Shown: one piece after another, positions 1 through 10,060 of the stretch
Layout: every line of letters starts with the position of its first letter
How positions within the stretch are numbered: position 1 is the stretch's first letter
Assembly (NCBI RefSeq): GCF_001020565.1
Contig: NZ_LDAS01000001.1
Span: forward strand, 2,690,520-2,754,519
Direction: 5' to 3'
Origin: Maribacter thermophilus
Lineage (GTDB): Bacteria; Bacteroidota; Bacteroidia; Flavobacteriales; Flavobacteriaceae
Length of the DNA stretch: 64,000 nucleotides
Program-made: the position numbers and the translations under genes
The notes under the pieces: generated by a model
Seen by the model: the letters and a program-made list of their open reading frames with translations, nothing else
The model's database searches: none
What the model was told of the DNA's origin: nothing

Positions 1-24
1 GTATTTATTAAAAAAACTCTGATT

Positions 25-663
25 CTATGAACGTAACGCCTTGAGAGCCCTGTAGACGATTGTTCTGGCCGTTTGCACGGTTACTCCCATTATTTCGGAA
101 ATTTCCTCATAGCTCTTCTCTTGATTGAACCTAAGATATATACCCCTTCTTTGTTTTTGGGTCAGGGTATCTAAGACGGCCGAAAGTTTTTCGTTCTTTT
201 CCGTTTTTCGTTCGGCCCTTATTATGGTATCCTCGTGAGATTTGATGTGGTTCTTAAGGCTGTCTTTTAAAAGGTAGTCGTTTTCTTCGGACAAGACCAC
301 TATTCTATGTTGGTACTTCTTGTTTATTTTTCGCTTTAAACATTTAAAAAGGTAGTATTTACCATCCTCTAAAGCCGGTATACTCTTCTTGTATTTGTAG
401 AGGTCAAGGAAAACATCATGTATGCAGTCCATTACATAATTTCTATCCTGTGAATGACGAATACCATAAGAAAAAAGGTCTTCTACATGTAAATTATACA
501 ATTCTCCCAAAGCTCCTTCATCACCCTTCTTCAGATTATTCCAAATAGCCTTTTCAGAAGTTTTTACTATCCTCAGTTTACTTTCCCCATTAGTAGTGCT
601 ATACCCATGATCAGCATTAAAACTAGTATTGGATTCCAACGCCCTTTCACCACGCTCTTGCAT
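25..663 (-). CDS. ECF-type RNA polymerase sigma factor
   Basis: This 212-residue protein has the two-domain build of an extracytoplasmic-function sigma factor. Region 2 lies at about residues 45-110 (LYNLHVEDLFSYG followed by DCIHDVFLDLYK). Region 4 lies at about 160-210 and includes a helix-turn-helix (YEEISEIMGVTVQTAR). FecI-like members of this family in Bacteroidetes usually act with an anti-sigma FecR and switch on SusCD uptake genes. Its downstream partners would lie left of base 25, outside the window, so its target is unknown. The N-terminal 40 residues are low in recognisable features, and a start at an internal codon is possible. Confidence 0.85.
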   Translation of the reverse strand: MQERGERALESNTSFNADHGYSTTNGESKLRIVKTSEKAIWNNLKKGDEGALGELYNLHVEDLFSYGIRHSQDRNYVMDCIHDVFLDLYKYKKSIPALEDGKYYLFKCLKRKINKKYQHRIVVLSEENDYLLKDSLKNHIKSHEDTIIRAERKTEKNEKLSAVLDTLTQKQRRGIYLRFNQEKSYEEISEIMGVTVQTARTIVYRALKALRS

Positions 664-985
664 ATGTCTTGGTTATTTTTGGTTTACATATATGACCCGA
701 CTCTTTATTTTAAGCGTTCTATTTTCATTTTATAGACAAAAAAAAGTAACTATTGCGATATTGTATTATTTAGGTATGTCATTTTACGTATTAAATAAAA
801 ATACCATACATATATTGCGTTTAATGTAAAGTCTCATAAAACAAAGGGGGCAATAGACGAACGACCAAAAAAACCTTTGCCTCTATCGCACACACCCGGT
901 AGATTAATTAATTTTAATCTAAGATAAAAAAAGAGCTCCATTAAATCTGCTCCTAAAAGATAAAATATTGTGTAAACAAACACGC
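664..985. other. intergenic region upstream of the sigma factor
   Basis: This gap of 322 bases lies between the sigma factor start and the RidA stop, both on the minus strand. It is AT-rich and shows no convincing gene or RNA. A perfect inverted repeat with 7-base arms (AGATTAA / TTAATCT) spans 901-920. It is not followed by a T-run on either strand, so I do not call it a terminator. No clear TAnnTTTG box was found for the sigma gene. Confidence 0.5.
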
Positions 986-1573
986 CTAATCTTCCCAAAG
1001 CTCCACGACCATTTCTACCTCAACCGCCATATTACCCGGCAAAGACCCCATACCTACCGCTGCTCGCGTATGCTTTCCGTTTTCTCCAAAAACAGCGACC
1101 ATTAAATCGGAATATCCATTGATCACTTTTGAATGATCCTTAAATTCTGGAATGGCATTTACCATCCCTTTTACTTTTATGATTCTTTTTACCCTTCTTA
1201 AATCGCCCAATTCGGTCTTTAGCACCGATAATTGATTTATTGCCGCCTCGCGTGCAGCGGCATACCCTTCCTCTATAGTTAGGTCCGCCCCCAACTTACC
1301 AACAACATTTTCTCCATTGGCCTGTTTTGGTCCTTTACCGGAAAGAAACAATAAATTGCCGCTTTGTACGGCATGCACATAGTTTGCTACAGGATTTCCC
1401 GGATTCCTGAACGTAATTCCCAATTCGGCTACATTGGCCTCTGGGTTGTAATTTATATTGGAAAGAACTTTGTTGTTTGTTTCCTTTTCCTCGATTTTTC
1501 TTTCTAGGTCCGTACAACTTAAAATCGCAAAGCTTATAAAACCATAAATAATTTTTTTACCGAACATTTTCAT
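986..1573 (-). CDS. RidA/YjgF-family protein with lipoprotein signal
   Basis: Residues about 50-195 match the Rid (YjgF/YER057c/UK114) fold. The C-terminal signature is present: an Arg in HTRAAVGMGSLP followed by VEVEMVVEL, where the family places the substrate-carboxylate-binding Arg. RidA normally deaminates reactive enamines/imines in the cytoplasm and is about 130 residues long. This one is 195 residues because it starts with a hydrophobic segment ending in ILSC, a lipoprotein-type signal, followed by a short charged linker (ERKIEEKE). It is therefore probably lipid-anchored outside the cytoplasm. It stands alone, 227 bases upstream of a divergent MFS gene. Enzyme activity is not proven by sequence. 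Confidence 0.8.
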   Translation of the reverse strand: MKMFGKKIIYGFISFAILSCTDLERKIEEKETNNKVLSNINYNPEANVAELGITFRNPGNPVANYVHAVQSGNLLFLSGKGPKQANGENVVGKLGADLTIEEGYAAAREAAINQLSVLKTELGDLRRVKRIIKVKGMVNAIPEFKDHSKVINGYSDLMVAVFGENGKHTRAAVGMGSLPGNMAVEVEMVVELWED

Positions 1574-1733
1574 AGTGGTCTGTATGGTATATTAAAAGTT
1601 ACTTAACAACTCATTATCAACTTGGTATCCCCAAAATACCTGCCTGAAATTTCACAAATAACACCAAAAAATAGACAAACAGCATATTTTTTACACAAAA
1701 TTGTAATCAAAGTACGATTTTATTAAAAAAGTG

Positions 1734-1762
1734 TTGATATTATTTCATTTTTGTTAGTTTAG
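1734..1762 (+). promoter_or_regulatory. possible promoter of the MFS gene
   Basis: A TTG at 1734-1736 is followed after 18 bases by TAGTTTAG (1755-1762). This is one mismatch in the TTTG half of the Bacteroidetes -7 consensus TAnnTTTG. Spacing and position, 39 bases before the ATG, are right for a primary-sigma promoter. The assignment is by eye only. Confidence 0.35.
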
Positions 1763-1800
1763 CATATTAACCAAAAACATAACAACAAAACCAACAAAAT

Positions 1801-3042
1801 ATGGAGAGTTCAACTTCGACATCAACTGTTAACGCGAACAGGTTATTTTATGCCAGCTGTTTTGCGCTTATTACCACCGCTTTTTCCTTTAGTATAAGAG
1901 CCGGTATTTTACCCCAACTTGGCGAAGAATTAAGTTTAACCGCCGAACAATTGGGCTTCATCAACTCTATGTGGTTTCTAGGTTTTCCGATATCTATGGT
2001 CATTGGGGGACTCATCTACCACAAAGTAGGTGGCAAGGCAATTATGCAATTTGCATTTTTTGCCCATGCCGTAGGAATCATATTGACCATATATTCTGGA
2101 AGCTATATCGGGCTTTTAATATCTACCTTATTGATCGGGTTGGGCAACGGCTGTACAGAAGCTGCCTGTAACCCCATGATTGCAGATGCATACCAGGGCA
2201 CACGTATGAGTACCATGCTGAACAAATTTCACATGTGGTTTCCTGGAGGTATCGTTATAGGAAGTTTGGTCTCTAAATTTATGACGGATGCGGGACTAGG
2301 TTGGGAAACCCAAATTTGGATCATCTTGGTACCAACTATCATCTACGGCTATCTTTTCTTCGGACAATCTTGGCCTAAGGCCAAGGTAGAGGAAGGGGCA
2401 ACTTTAAGTGGTAATTTAAAAGCCATGATCTCTCCGCTTTTCATATTTATGATTATCTGTATGTCTTTAACGGCCGCATCAGAATTTATTCCACAACAAT
2501 GGTCCAGTATAATTCTTTCTAAAAGCGGTGCACAACCCATGTTGATATTGGCATTGGTAACGGGTATTATGGCCGTTGCCAGGTATTTTGGTGGAAATAT
2601 GGTCAAAAGGTTCGACCAAACGGGCGTTCTTTTAGGATCTGCCGTACTGGCGACGGTAGGCATCTATTTATTTAGTACGCAAACAGGGGCCATGGCCTAT
2701 GTAGCTGCTGTATTCTTTGCTCTTGGGGTTGCTTATTTTTGGCCGAATATGATTGGTTTTGTTGCCGATAAAATTCCTAAGAGTGGTGCTTTGGGCATGT
2801 CTATCATAGGAGCTGTAGGGATGTTTTCGCAAACCATTTTTCAACCTATTACGGGAAGATGGATAGATAACGATTTAGAGGCCGTAGCCGCCAGAGGATT
2901 AACCGGTGATGAGTTGGAGTTGGTCGCAGGCCAAGAAACAATGCGGACCATCACCATCTTTCCAATTATATTGATCGTGCTTTTTACCTTTCTATATTTT
3001 TGGATGAAAAACAAAAAATCAAAAGAAGTGGCGGCAGCATAA
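1801..3042 (+). CDS. MFS transporter, sugar/metabolite type
   Basis: This 413-residue hydrophobic protein has about 12 predicted membrane spans and the two-fold repeat layout of the major facilitator superfamily. The N-terminal half contains a loop-2-type motif (GGLIYHKVGGKA) and a conserved stretch at LLIGLGNGCTEAACNPM. That stretch resembles the family of FucP-like sugar permeases common in Bacteroidetes. It acts in the inner membrane. The gene is monocistronic, with a bidirectional terminator 20 bases after its stop. The substrate cannot be read from the sequence. Confidence 0.85.
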   Translation: MESSTSTSTVNANRLFYASCFALITTAFSFSIRAGILPQLGEELSLTAEQLGFINSMWFLGFPISMVIGGLIYHKVGGKAIMQFAFFAHAVGIILTIYSGSYIGLLISTLLIGLGNGCTEAACNPMIADAYQGTRMSTMLNKFHMWFPGGIVIGSLVSKFMTDAGLGWETQIWIILVPTIIYGYLFFGQSWPKAKVEEGATLSGNLKAMISPLFIFMIICMSLTAASEFIPQQWSSIILSKSGAQPMLILALVTGIMAVARYFGGNMVKRFDQTGVLLGSAVLATVGIYLFSTQTGAMAYVAAVFFALGVAYFWPNMIGFVADKIPKSGALGMSIIGAVGMFSQTIFQPITGRWIDNDLEAVAARGLTGDELELVAGQETMRTITIFPIILIVLFTFLYFWMKNKKSKEVAAA

Positions 3043-3060
3043 ATTGCATCTCCACAAGCA

Positions 3061-3093
3061 AAAAAAGGATCGCTCAAGGCGATCCTTTTTTTT
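3061..3093. terminator. bidirectional rho-independent terminator
   Basis: A perfect 7-base stem (GGATCGC at 3067-3073, GCGATCC at 3079-3085) has a 5-base loop. Six A lie on one side and eight T on the other, so it works on both strands. It lies between the stops of the convergent MFS and mutB genes. Confidence 0.9.
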
Positions 3094-3111
3094 GCTTATT
3101 GAAACCTCTTG

Positions 3112-5268
3112 TCAATCCATCAAAATCTCTAAAATTTCAATGGCCGCTTCACTAATTTTAGTACCTGGCCCATATATGGCCGTCACCCCTTTTTCTATAA
3201 GAAACGGATAATCTTGTTTAGGTACCACACCACCTACTATTACCATAATATCGTCTCTGCCATATTTCTCCAATTCTTTGATCACTGCCGGCACCAATGT
3301 TTTGTGGCCTGCAGCCAACGATGAAACTCCTAAAACATGCACATCGTTCTCAACGGCTTGTTTGGCCACCTCTTGTGGGGTTTGAAACAATGGACCTATA
3401 TCTACATCAAAACCCAAGTCTGCATAAGCGGTAGCCACTACCTTTGCCCCACGGTCATGCCCATCTTGCCCCATTTTTGCAATCATGATTCGCGGCCTCC
3501 GCCCTTCTTGTTCTGCAAGACGATCGGCTAACCCCTTTGCTTTCTTAAAGCTGTCATCTTTACTAATTTCTTTAGAATACACGCCTGTAATAGTATTTGT
3601 TATTGCTTTGTGCCGACCAAAAGCCTCTTCCAACGCATCGCTTATTTCGCCCAAGGTAGCCCGGACTTTTGCAGCTTCTACCGCTAAAGCTAATAAATTG
3701 TCGGCCTCTTTATTTCCATTTAATCTTAGCTCTGCAGCTGTAGCAATATTTTTCAACGCTTGGTCAACGGCTTCTTTATTTCTGTTTTTCTTAAGTCTGG
3801 CCAACTGATCTAATTGTTTTTTTCGAACTTTTTCATTGTCCACCTCCAGAATACTCAGATCGTCTTGTTGGGCTAAAGCATACTTGTTTACCCCCACGAT
3901 AGTATCCCTACCACCATCTATTCTCGCTTGTTTCTTTGCTGCCGCCTCTTCTATTTTCATTTTGGGAATACCTGCCTCTATAGCTTTGGTCATGCCTCCT
4001 AATTCCTCTACTTCCTCTATTAACTCCCAGGCTTTATGGGCCAATTCATCCGTTAGCTTTTCTACATAGTAGCTGCCCGCCCATGGGTCTACCGTTTTGG
4101 TTATTTTAGTTTCTTCTTGAAGAAATATCTGTGTTTCCCTGGCAATTCTGGCCGAAAAATCCGTTGGCAAGGCAATAGCTTCGTCCAATGCATTGGTATG
4201 CAAACTTTGGGTACCTCCGAATACCGCGGCGGCGGCTTCTATTGTAGTGCGTGCCACATTATTAAACGGGTCTTGTTCCGTTAGGCTCCAACCACTTGTT
4301 TGGCAGTGTGTTCGTAACATTAAGGACTTAGGGTTCTGCGGATCAAATTGTTTTACCAATTTTGCCCATAGCATTCGGGCCGCCCTCATTTTGGCAATTT
4401 CCATAAAATGGTTCATACCTATACCCCAAAAGAAAGATAGCCTTGGAGCAAAATCATCTATTTTGAGTCCGGCACTTAAACCTGTTCTAATATACTCCAA
4501 ACCATCTGCCAAGGTATAGGCCAACTCTAGATGTGCCGGTGCACCCGCTTCGTGCATATGGTACCCCGATATACTTATACTATTAAACTTGGGCATATAT
4601 TTACTGGTATACTCAAAAATATCCGCTACCAATTGCATGGAAGGTTTTGGAGGATAGATATAGGTATTACGCACCATAAATTCTTTAAGTATATCATTTT
4701 GAATGGTTCCCATTAATTTTTCTTTGGAAACATTCTGCTCTTCCGCCGCAACTATAAAGAATGCCAGTATCGGTATAACAGCACCGTTCATGGTCATGGA
4801 CACCGACATTTTATCCAATGGAATACCATCAAAAAGTATCTTCATATCCTCTACCGAATCTATGGCGACACCTGCTTTTCCAACATCGCCGACAACCCTC
4901 TCGTGATCACTATCATATCCTCGATGGGTAGGGAGGTCAAATGCAACAGACAGTCCTTTTTGGCCGGCCGCCAGGTTTCTTCGGTAAAAAGCATTGCTTT
5001 CTTCGGCAGTGGAAAAACCTGCATATTGGCGAATCGTCCATGGTCGTTGAACATACATGGTGGCGTATGGCCCGCGCAAAAAGGGAGGCATGCCAGCCGA
5101 AAAACCTAAATGTTCCACCCCCCCAATATCTTGATCGGTATAGTTCTTTTTTAATGCGATCCCTTCGGCCGTCACAAAAGTTTCGTCCGTTTCAACATTG
5201 CCATTGCCAAGACGACCATTGGTTTTCTTTATATGAATATGCTGAATATCCTTCCTACTCATTTCCAA
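3112..5268 (-). CDS. mutB: methylmalonyl-CoA mutase, large (catalytic) subunit
   Basis: This 718-residue protein interconverts succinyl-CoA and (R)-methylmalonyl-CoA using adenosylcobalamin. The N-terminal two thirds is the substrate-binding TIM barrel (for example [13 protein letters not shown] near the start). The C-terminal 130 residues form the cobalamin domain with the DGHDRG motif at about residues 602-607, whose His ligates cobalt. Its start overlaps the end of the small-subunit gene by 14 bases (6 fewer if translation begins at the internal MSRKD), implying translational coupling. The role is propionate/odd-chain or branched amino acid breakdown, or propionate formation. Confidence 0.97.
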   Translation of the reverse strand: MEMSRKDIQHIHIKKTNGRLGNGNVETDETFVTAEGIALKKNYTDQDIGGVEHLGFSAGMPPFLRGPYATMYVQRPWTIRQYAGFSTAEESNAFYRRNLAAGQKGLSVAFDLPTHRGYDSDHERVVGDVGKAGVAIDSVEDMKILFDGIPLDKMSVSMTMNGAVIPILAFFIVAAEEQNVSKEKLMGTIQNDILKEFMVRNTYIYPPKPSMQLVADIFEYTSKYMPKFNSISISGYHMHEAGAPAHLELAYTLADGLEYIRTGLSAGLKIDDFAPRLSFFWGIGMNHFMEIAKMRAARMLWAKLVKQFDPQNPKSLMLRTHCQTSGWSLTEQDPFNNVARTTIEAAAAVFGGTQSLHTNALDEAIALPTDFSARIARETQIFLQEETKITKTVDPWAGSYYVEKLTDELAHKAWELIEEVEELGGMTKAIEAGIPKMKIEEAAAKKQARIDGGRDTIVGVNKYALAQQDDLSILEVDNEKVRKKQLDQLARLKKNRNKEAVDQALKNIATAAELRLNGNKEADNLLALAVEAAKVRATLGEISDALEEAFGRHKAITNTITGVYSKEISKDDSFKKAKGLADRLAEQEGRRPRIMIAKMGQDGHDRGAKVVATAYADLGFDVDIGPLFQTPQEVAKQAVENDVHVLGVSSLAAGHKTLVPAVIKELEKYGRDDIMVIVGGVVPKQDYPFLIEKGVTAIYGPGTKISEAAIEILEILMD

Positions 5269-6634
5269 TTCTTTTTTGTTCTATAGCTTCCGCCAATCTA
5301 CGCTCCATAATTGGCTCTATCAACGTTTTTCTAGGTTTGTGCTTAACAAAAGGATAAAGCTCAAGATCATTTTTCATTTTGTCAGATTCGTTTATGTATT
5401 TGTTGGTTCCTACCAGCACCTCATCTTGGGCATCGAATCTATTCTGTTGTTTTTGCGCCGATTCCTTTATCTTTTGTTGTATGGTATGTGTTTTTAATTG
5501 TTTTAAAAAACCACCTCCCTTTTCAATAGATTTAAATAATTGCAACCCCTTTTCTGCAAGCTGTCCGGTTATATTTTCGATATAATAGGCCCCATCGGCT
5601 ACATTAGAGACTTTATCAAAATAACTTTCCTCTTTTAACAGTAGTAACTGATTTAGAGAAATACGTTTAGAAAATTCGTTGTCTTTATGATAGATGGCAT
5701 CATACGGTAGATTAAATATGGTATTGGCTCCACCTAAAACGGCCGACATACATTCGGTAGTTGTGCGCAACATATTGGTATTATAGTCGTAAAGAGTCTT
5801 GTTTCTCTTGGACGGAAAAGCAGTAATATGGCAATCTATGTCTGCCCCATACTCCTCGGCCAATGTTTTCCACAACAGGCGCAATGCCCTAAATTTTGCT
5901 ATCTCAAAAAAGTAATTACCCCCTATAGCACAATTGAAAGTGATATTCTTTAATTGCCCCAAAAGGCCATTTTCAGACAAATGGTTCAAATACTCATTGG
6001 CATGAGCCATGGCATAGCCCAATTGCTGGGTTATATTGGCACCTGCATTTTCATATAACGAAACATCAACACTCAAAATATTTTCACCAGAACCCCGCAG
6101 TAGACCATTCAATATTTCATGGTCTTTTGTAAGATTAAAATACCAATTGCCCGATCGTGCCAAATTACCAATGATATCTACATTAAAAAACATTTTACTC
6201 TCCTTGTAACGGGGCAAGGCCACGATAGAACTAATATAGTCACCGGATAAAAATCGAAAATCGAAATACATGGTATTTTTTTCCGTATCCAGATTTTTAA
6301 AAAGAGACTGCACCTGAATCTTCTCTGTGGGTACGGTAAACAAGAGTGCTTCAGCACCTCTGTTCAATTCTTGTATCGCATTCTTGTTCGCATGCTCGGC
6401 ATTGCCGGCATAAATTGTTTGGCCAATAGTCCAAGTATGGTTTATAACTGGGCCATTTCCTGTATCTCCAGCAACATCATCACTATGGTAAAAGGGCTTT
6501 ACCTTAATACCTTCGGGAGACTCCCAAACCAATGTTTTGTTATAATCAGCACCTTTTAATTGAAATTGAATATTTTGTTTCCATGCCTTCGCAGAAATTT
6601 CAGGAAACTCATTAAAAAGGGTATCGTTTTTCAT
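5255..6634 (-). CDS. mutA: methylmalonyl-CoA mutase, small subunit
   Basis: This 459-residue partner of MutB has the same barrel fold ([21 protein letters not shown] at the start, [21 protein letters not shown] in the middle). It heterodimerises with MutB and is not itself catalytic. It ends soon after the barrel and linker and lacks the degenerate cobalamin-like domain of the roughly 600-residue actinobacterial MutA. The reading frame is intact to its stop inside the mutB start, so I regard the short form as normal for this lineage rather than a truncation. It is the first gene of the mutAB pair, and no good promoter box was recognised upstream. Confidence 0.93.
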   Translation of the reverse strand: MKNDTLFNEFPEISAKAWKQNIQFQLKGADYNKTLVWESPEGIKVKPFYHSDDVAGDTGNGPVINHTWTIGQTIYAGNAEHANKNAIQELNRGAEALLFTVPTEKIQVQSLFKNLDTEKNTMYFDFRFLSGDYISSIVALPRYKESKMFFNVDIIGNLARSGNWYFNLTKDHEILNGLLRGSGENILSVDVSLYENAGANITQQLGYAMAHANEYLNHLSENGLLGQLKNITFNCAIGGNYFFEIAKFRALRLLWKTLAEEYGADIDCHITAFPSKRNKTLYDYNTNMLRTTTECMSAVLGGANTIFNLPYDAIYHKDNEFSKRISLNQLLLLKEESYFDKVSNVADGAYYIENITGQLAEKGLQLFKSIEKGGGFLKQLKTHTIQQKIKESAQKQQNRFDAQDEVLVGTNKYINESDKMKNDLELYPFVKHKPRKTLIEPIMERRLAEAIEQKRIGNE

Positions 6635-6841
6635 CTTAAGCCATAAATTTTGTATTCAAAAGACAACTTGAACAATGCTAAAAATATATATGGGATATTT
6701 TTAGACAGCCGCATATCAAAGATACAATAAGATCAGTGTTGTTATTTGTCATACTTAAAAACGTTTACCATAACGAGCTGTCGAATATAATTTCATTAAC
6801 CAATAAAATATACCCATCTCTGTATCAACAAGAAAAAGGCT

Positions 6842-6855
6842 CCCTGTAAACAGGG
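6842..6855. promoter_or_regulatory. dyad CCCTG-N4-CAGGG upstream of the kinase operon
   Basis: The 5-base arms CCCTG (6842-6846) and CAGGG (6851-6855) are separated by TAAA; outer T/A pairing extends the inner stem. It ends 23 bases before a perfect -7 box, the position expected for an activator. An equivalent dyad with the same 4-base spacer lies at 9516-9529, just after the response regulator gene. I infer that it is a binding site for that LuxR-type regulator. Confidence 0.55.
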
Positions 6856-6878
6856 TGTTACCGAGGTTATAAATGCCT

Positions 6879-6886
6879 TATTTTTG
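6879..6886 (+). promoter_or_regulatory. -7 promoter box of the histidine kinase operon
   Basis: TATTTTTG is a perfect match to the Bacteroidetes -7 element TAnnTTTG. No TTG is found at the -33 spacing (TTA is there instead), which fits an activator-dependent promoter. Predicted transcription would start near 6893, about 15 bases before the kinase start codon. Confidence 0.5.
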
Positions 6887-6907
6887 ACCTAAATAAATCT
6901 TAGCATA

Positions 6908-8881
6908 TTGTCAATTAAAACATCCTATCATATTTTCTGTAATCGGAGCCTCATAAAGCCTCTGTCTCCGTTCATAAAAAACGCATGTCTATTTTTAGTC
7001 CTGCTGTTTTCTTGTTTCTATGTTTTTGCTCAAGAAGAGATAAGGATAACAGCCTTTGGGCATATTCCAAAAACGATTCCCGATTCATTGTACACCCGTT
7101 TAAAACAGACAAAAACCGACAATGAAAGACTTCACTTATATTATATAATAGGTGAACAATACGCTAAACACGGTAATGCGGATTCTGTAAATTTTTACGG
7201 AAATAAAATGGATAGCGTCTTAAATGGCAGCAACTTAAAAGATAGTCTGTTACACATTCTAAGAATGAAAAAGTTGTTGGGCGATGGCAAATTCATAACA
7301 GGGTTCGACGATGAGGCCCTAAAGCAGTATTTAGAAGGTATTACCGTTTCTGACTCTCTTGCCCTTACCTCTAAAGAGGTCATTTGGCTGAGGCTCGGCC
7401 TAGGAAAGGTATATTTAAGAAAAAGGGAATACACCAGTGCCAAGAACATTTTTGAAAAATGTGTTCAAGAAACCGTCAATGAAGAGATCAAGGCAAATGC
7501 CTATTACCTTTTGGGGGTACTGGCGACCATGGAATATGAGGATTACGATCTATCGTTATCTTATTATGAAAAGGCAAGATCATTGGCCCAAAAACCATCA
7601 ATGGACAGGCTTTTACTTAAGATCGAATTAAATGAGGGAGCTATTTTTCTTAACCGTAAAAAATATGACAAGGCATTGGTAAATTTTGAACATGTAATGA
7701 GGGCCAGCATGGAAAAACAATATTATGGGCTATACACCAATGCCGTATTAAATTATGGAGACGCCTACAGTGAGCTTGGTGAGTTTGAAACGGCGGAAAT
7801 GGTCTTGTCAATGGCATATGCAAATGCTATAAACTGGAATCGTCTAGAACTACAAAAAAGTATAATCCAGGGCCTAAGAAATGTATATGTTGCCAAAGGC
7901 GATTATAAGAACGCCTATAATTTAATGACCCGTTACAATTCCATTTCCGAAGAAATACTGGAAAACCAGAACTTAAAAACCATAAAGGACCTGGAATACA
8001 AGTATAAGACACTGCAAAAAGAAAAGGAAATAGTAGAACTTAAAAGAACCCAATTGGCGAAACAAAATGAAATAGAACGTCAAAAAACCATTAAAAAGGC
8101 CGTTCTATATGGTTTTCTTGTTCTTCTAATTCCTATTATCACCTTGTTATACGTTTATTATCAGAAACTACAGGCACAAAGCCTATTGGCGGCCAAACAG
8201 CAAGAACTAAACAATAGAAAAATAACTTCTTTGCTAAACGAGCAAGAGTTAAAAATAGCAAAAACCGCATTGAGCGCGCAGCAAGAAGAACGCTCAAGAA
8301 TTGCCCAACAATTACATGATAGTATTGGTGGTAACCTAGCTGGCATAAAGTTACAATTATCAAACGTCGAAAAACCCAACGATACCCAAGTTGGCATCAT
8401 GAAACAGGTAAACGAGACCTACGAACTGGTTCGTGAAATATCGCATAACCTAATTCCCAAGAAATTCAACGAAAATGCGTTTACCATGTTACTTACCGAT
8501 TATCTTGAAAAAATCAAAACCAGTTCTAATTTAAGTATTGCCTTTTCTGCCCATCCGGAAGAAAAAATAAACGGATTGTCCGAAAAGATCAAAGTGGAAC
8601 TCTATCAAACTATACAAGAATTGACCACCAACACCTTAAAACATGCAAATGCGACCTCTATAGAACTACACCTAGGTTTTTATAACAATACACTTCAATT
8701 GTTATTTGAGGACGATGGAATAGGGTTTGATATGAAAAAGAGCCATGAAGGAATCGGCATTACCAATATTAACACCAGAATAAAACAATTGCACGGAAAC
8801 ATCGTTCTAGATAGCACACCCGGAAGAGGTTCTGCCTTTACCATAACCATACCCATAAAAGATATCGATGAGAAAGTATAA
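6908..8881 (+). CDS. TPR-containing sensor histidine kinase (NarL-system type)
   Basis: This 657-residue protein has an N-terminal signal/anchor (LFLVLLFSCFYVFAQ), tetratricopeptide-like helical repeats over about residues 60-340, and a coiled coil. A single membrane span follows near 400-420 (LYGFLVLLIPIITLLYV), then a HisKA_3 dimerisation domain with the phospho-accepting His near 470 (QQLHDSIGG). It ends in a HATPase domain (N box TNTLKHAN, G boxes DDGIGFD and GIGITNI). It phosphorylates the overlapping response regulator. The frame opens with TTG at 6908; an in-frame stop lies 18 bases upstream and no ATG precedes the signal segment, so I keep TTG. The periplasmic TPR sensor's signal is unknown. 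Confidence 0.9.
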   Translation: MSIKTSYHIFCNRSLIKPLSPFIKNACLFLVLLFSCFYVFAQEEIRITAFGHIPKTIPDSLYTRLKQTKTDNERLHLYYIIGEQYAKHGNADSVNFYGNKMDSVLNGSNLKDSLLHILRMKKLLGDGKFITGFDDEALKQYLEGITVSDSLALTSKEVIWLRLGLGKVYLRKREYTSAKNIFEKCVQETVNEEIKANAYYLLGVLATMEYEDYDLSLSYYEKARSLAQKPSMDRLLLKIELNEGAIFLNRKKYDKALVNFEHVMRASMEKQYYGLYTNAVLNYGDAYSELGEFETAEMVLSMAYANAINWNRLELQKSIIQGLRNVYVAKGDYKNAYNLMTRYNSISEEILENQNLKTIKDLEYKYKTLQKEKEIVELKRTQLAKQNEIERQKTIKKAVLYGFLVLLIPIITLLYVYYQKLQAQSLLAAKQQELNNRKITSLLNEQELKIAKTALSAQQEERSRIAQQLHDSIGGNLAGIKLQLSNVEKPNDTQVGIMKQVNETYELVREISHNLIPKKFNENAFTMLLTDYLEKIKTSSNLSIAFSAHPEEKINGLSEKIKVELYQTIQELTTNTLKHANATSIELHLGFYNNTLQLLFEDDGIGFDMKKSHEGIGITNINTRIKQLHGNIVLDSTPGRGSAFTITIPIKDIDEKV

Positions 8882-9512
8882 GATAATCATTGCAGACGAC
8901 CATAAGATGTTTTTGGACGGCCTAATGAGTATTTTGGCACATAAAGAAACGTATGAAATTATATTGACCGCCAATAACGGTAAAAATGTAGCCAAGTATC
9001 TTGATATTAATAAGGATGACGAAATCGACCTTGTTATAACCGATATAAACATGCCAGAATTTAGCGGTATAGAACTAAACAGTTATATCAAAAAGAACCA
9101 CCCAAGCATAAAGACCTTGGTGGTAAGTATGTTACACGACACTAAAAGCGTACAAACATTGACAAAAGACAATGTAGATGGCTACATACCAAAAAATGCC
9201 GAAAAAGATGAGCTTTTATTGGCTATTGAAACCATTTTAAAAGGCGATAAATATTTTTCCCAATCCATAAAGGACGTGTACTTGAAAGGCATGTTCTCGA
9301 ATGAAAAAAACATGGAAGATTCGTTATCGAAACGAGAAAAAGAAGTCTTAAAATTAATAGCACAGGAATTTACGACCCAAGAAATTGCCGATGAGCTATT
9401 TTTAAGTAAACACACCATTGAAAGTTATCGTAAAAACCTCATCTCAAAGCTAGGGGTCCGAAACCTTGCCGGGCTTACAAAATACGCCATTAAATTAGGC
9501 TTGGTAGAATAA
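8868..9512 (+). CDS. LuxR/NarL-family response regulator
   Basis: This 214-residue protein has a receiver domain at residues 1-125. The acidic pair is ADD near 9-11, the phospho-acceptor Asp is near 59 (VITDINMP), and a conserved Lys lies in YIPKNA. A C-terminal LuxR-type helix-turn-helix spans about 150-214 ([20 protein letters not shown], then [15 protein letters not shown]). The start overlaps the kinase gene by 14 bases, so the two are made together. Matching dyads at 6842-6855 and 9516-9529 suggest that it controls its own operon and the next one. Confidence 0.95.
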   Translation: MRKYKIIIADDHKMFLDGLMSILAHKETYEIILTANNGKNVAKYLDINKDDEIDLVITDINMPEFSGIELNSYIKKNHPSIKTLVVSMLHDTKSVQTLTKDNVDGYIPKNAEKDELLLAIETILKGDKYFSQSIKDVYLKGMFSNEKNMEDSLSKREKEVLKLIAQEFTTQEIADELFLSKHTIESYRKNLISKLGVRNLAGLTKYAIKLGLVE

Positions 9513-9515
9513 TAC

Positions 9516-9529
9516 CCCTGTTTTCAGGG
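9516..9529. promoter_or_regulatory. dyad CCCTG-N4-CAGGG downstream of the response regulator
   Basis: The arms CCCTG (9516-9520) and CAGGG (9525-9529) flank TTTT. This is the same spacing and arm sequence as at 6842-6855, and both are followed by a GT(T/A)A-like stretch. The site sits 95 bases before the preferred start of the membrane protein gene, with a near-consensus -7 box (TACTTTTA, 9576-9583) between. There is no T-run after the arms beyond the loop itself, so an operator is a better reading than a terminator. Confidence 0.5.
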
Positions 9530-9610
9530 AGTAATTTCTACGGAATAATGGGCTGTTTATGGCATTTTACCACAATACTTTTACACCGTAAAATATTTAA
9601 AACCAAAATT

Positions 9611-10033
9611 ATGATCAACGGAATTACCTTAGTATTGTTAAGTATCATAGCAGTACCATCATTAGTACTTTCAAAAAAACCGAACGCAAAAGAGCTATTG
9701 GAAAAAATTGAACCCTACCAAGGATGGATAGGCCTAATTTTCTGTATTCTTGGCATATGGGGCATTATTACCGCCATCTTAAATATCGGCTGGTTGACAA
9801 CAGCTCCCATTTGGTGGATTACCTTAGCCGCAGGAAGCCTTGTACAGGCAACTTTAGGTTTTATGCTAGGCTTTGGACTTATAAACAAACTCTTTATGTC
9901 AAAAAACACCGAAGCACAAGAAAAAGCCGCCGAATTAAGAAGCAAAATTGCCCCAAAACAAGGTAAATTAGGCATCTTAGGTCTTGTTGTAGGTGGATGG
10001 ATGATAGTTGCCTCTTTTCTTTTTACCCTTTAA
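9611..10033 (+). CDS. small membrane protein of unknown function
   Basis: From the internal ATG at 9611 this gives a 140-residue protein with three or four hydrophobic spans (start [17 protein letters not shown], middle [19 protein letters not shown], end [19 protein letters not shown]). An upstream in-frame ATG at 9548 would add 21 residues. I prefer 9611 because the predicted promoter/operator region would otherwise overlap coding sequence and the shorter form starts with a clean membrane segment. It lies between a LuxR-type regulator and a SIMPL gene 27 bases downstream, and probably forms an operon with the latter. I recognise no characterised family. Confidence 0.75.
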   Translation: MINGITLVLLSIIAVPSLVLSKKPNAKELLEKIEPYQGWIGLIFCILGIWGIITAILNIGWLTTAPIWWITLAAGSLVQATLGFMLGFGLINKLFMSKNTEAQEKAAELRSKIAPKQGKLGILGLVVGGWMIVASFLFTL

Positions 10034-10060
10034 TTTTTAAAACAATAAAATATCAAAATC

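Noticed and set aside
629..829. 66-residue plus-strand open frame overlapping the sigma factor start
   Set aside because: It overlaps the real gene and the rest is AT-rich noncoding sequence.
901..920. Inverted repeat AGATTAA/TTAATCT as a terminator for the RidA gene
   Set aside because: AT-only weak stem and no T-run on the minus strand.
5255..6634. mutA as a truncated pseudogene
   Set aside because: It lacks the C-terminal domain of longer homologues but the frame is intact, is coupled to mutB and has normal core motifs.
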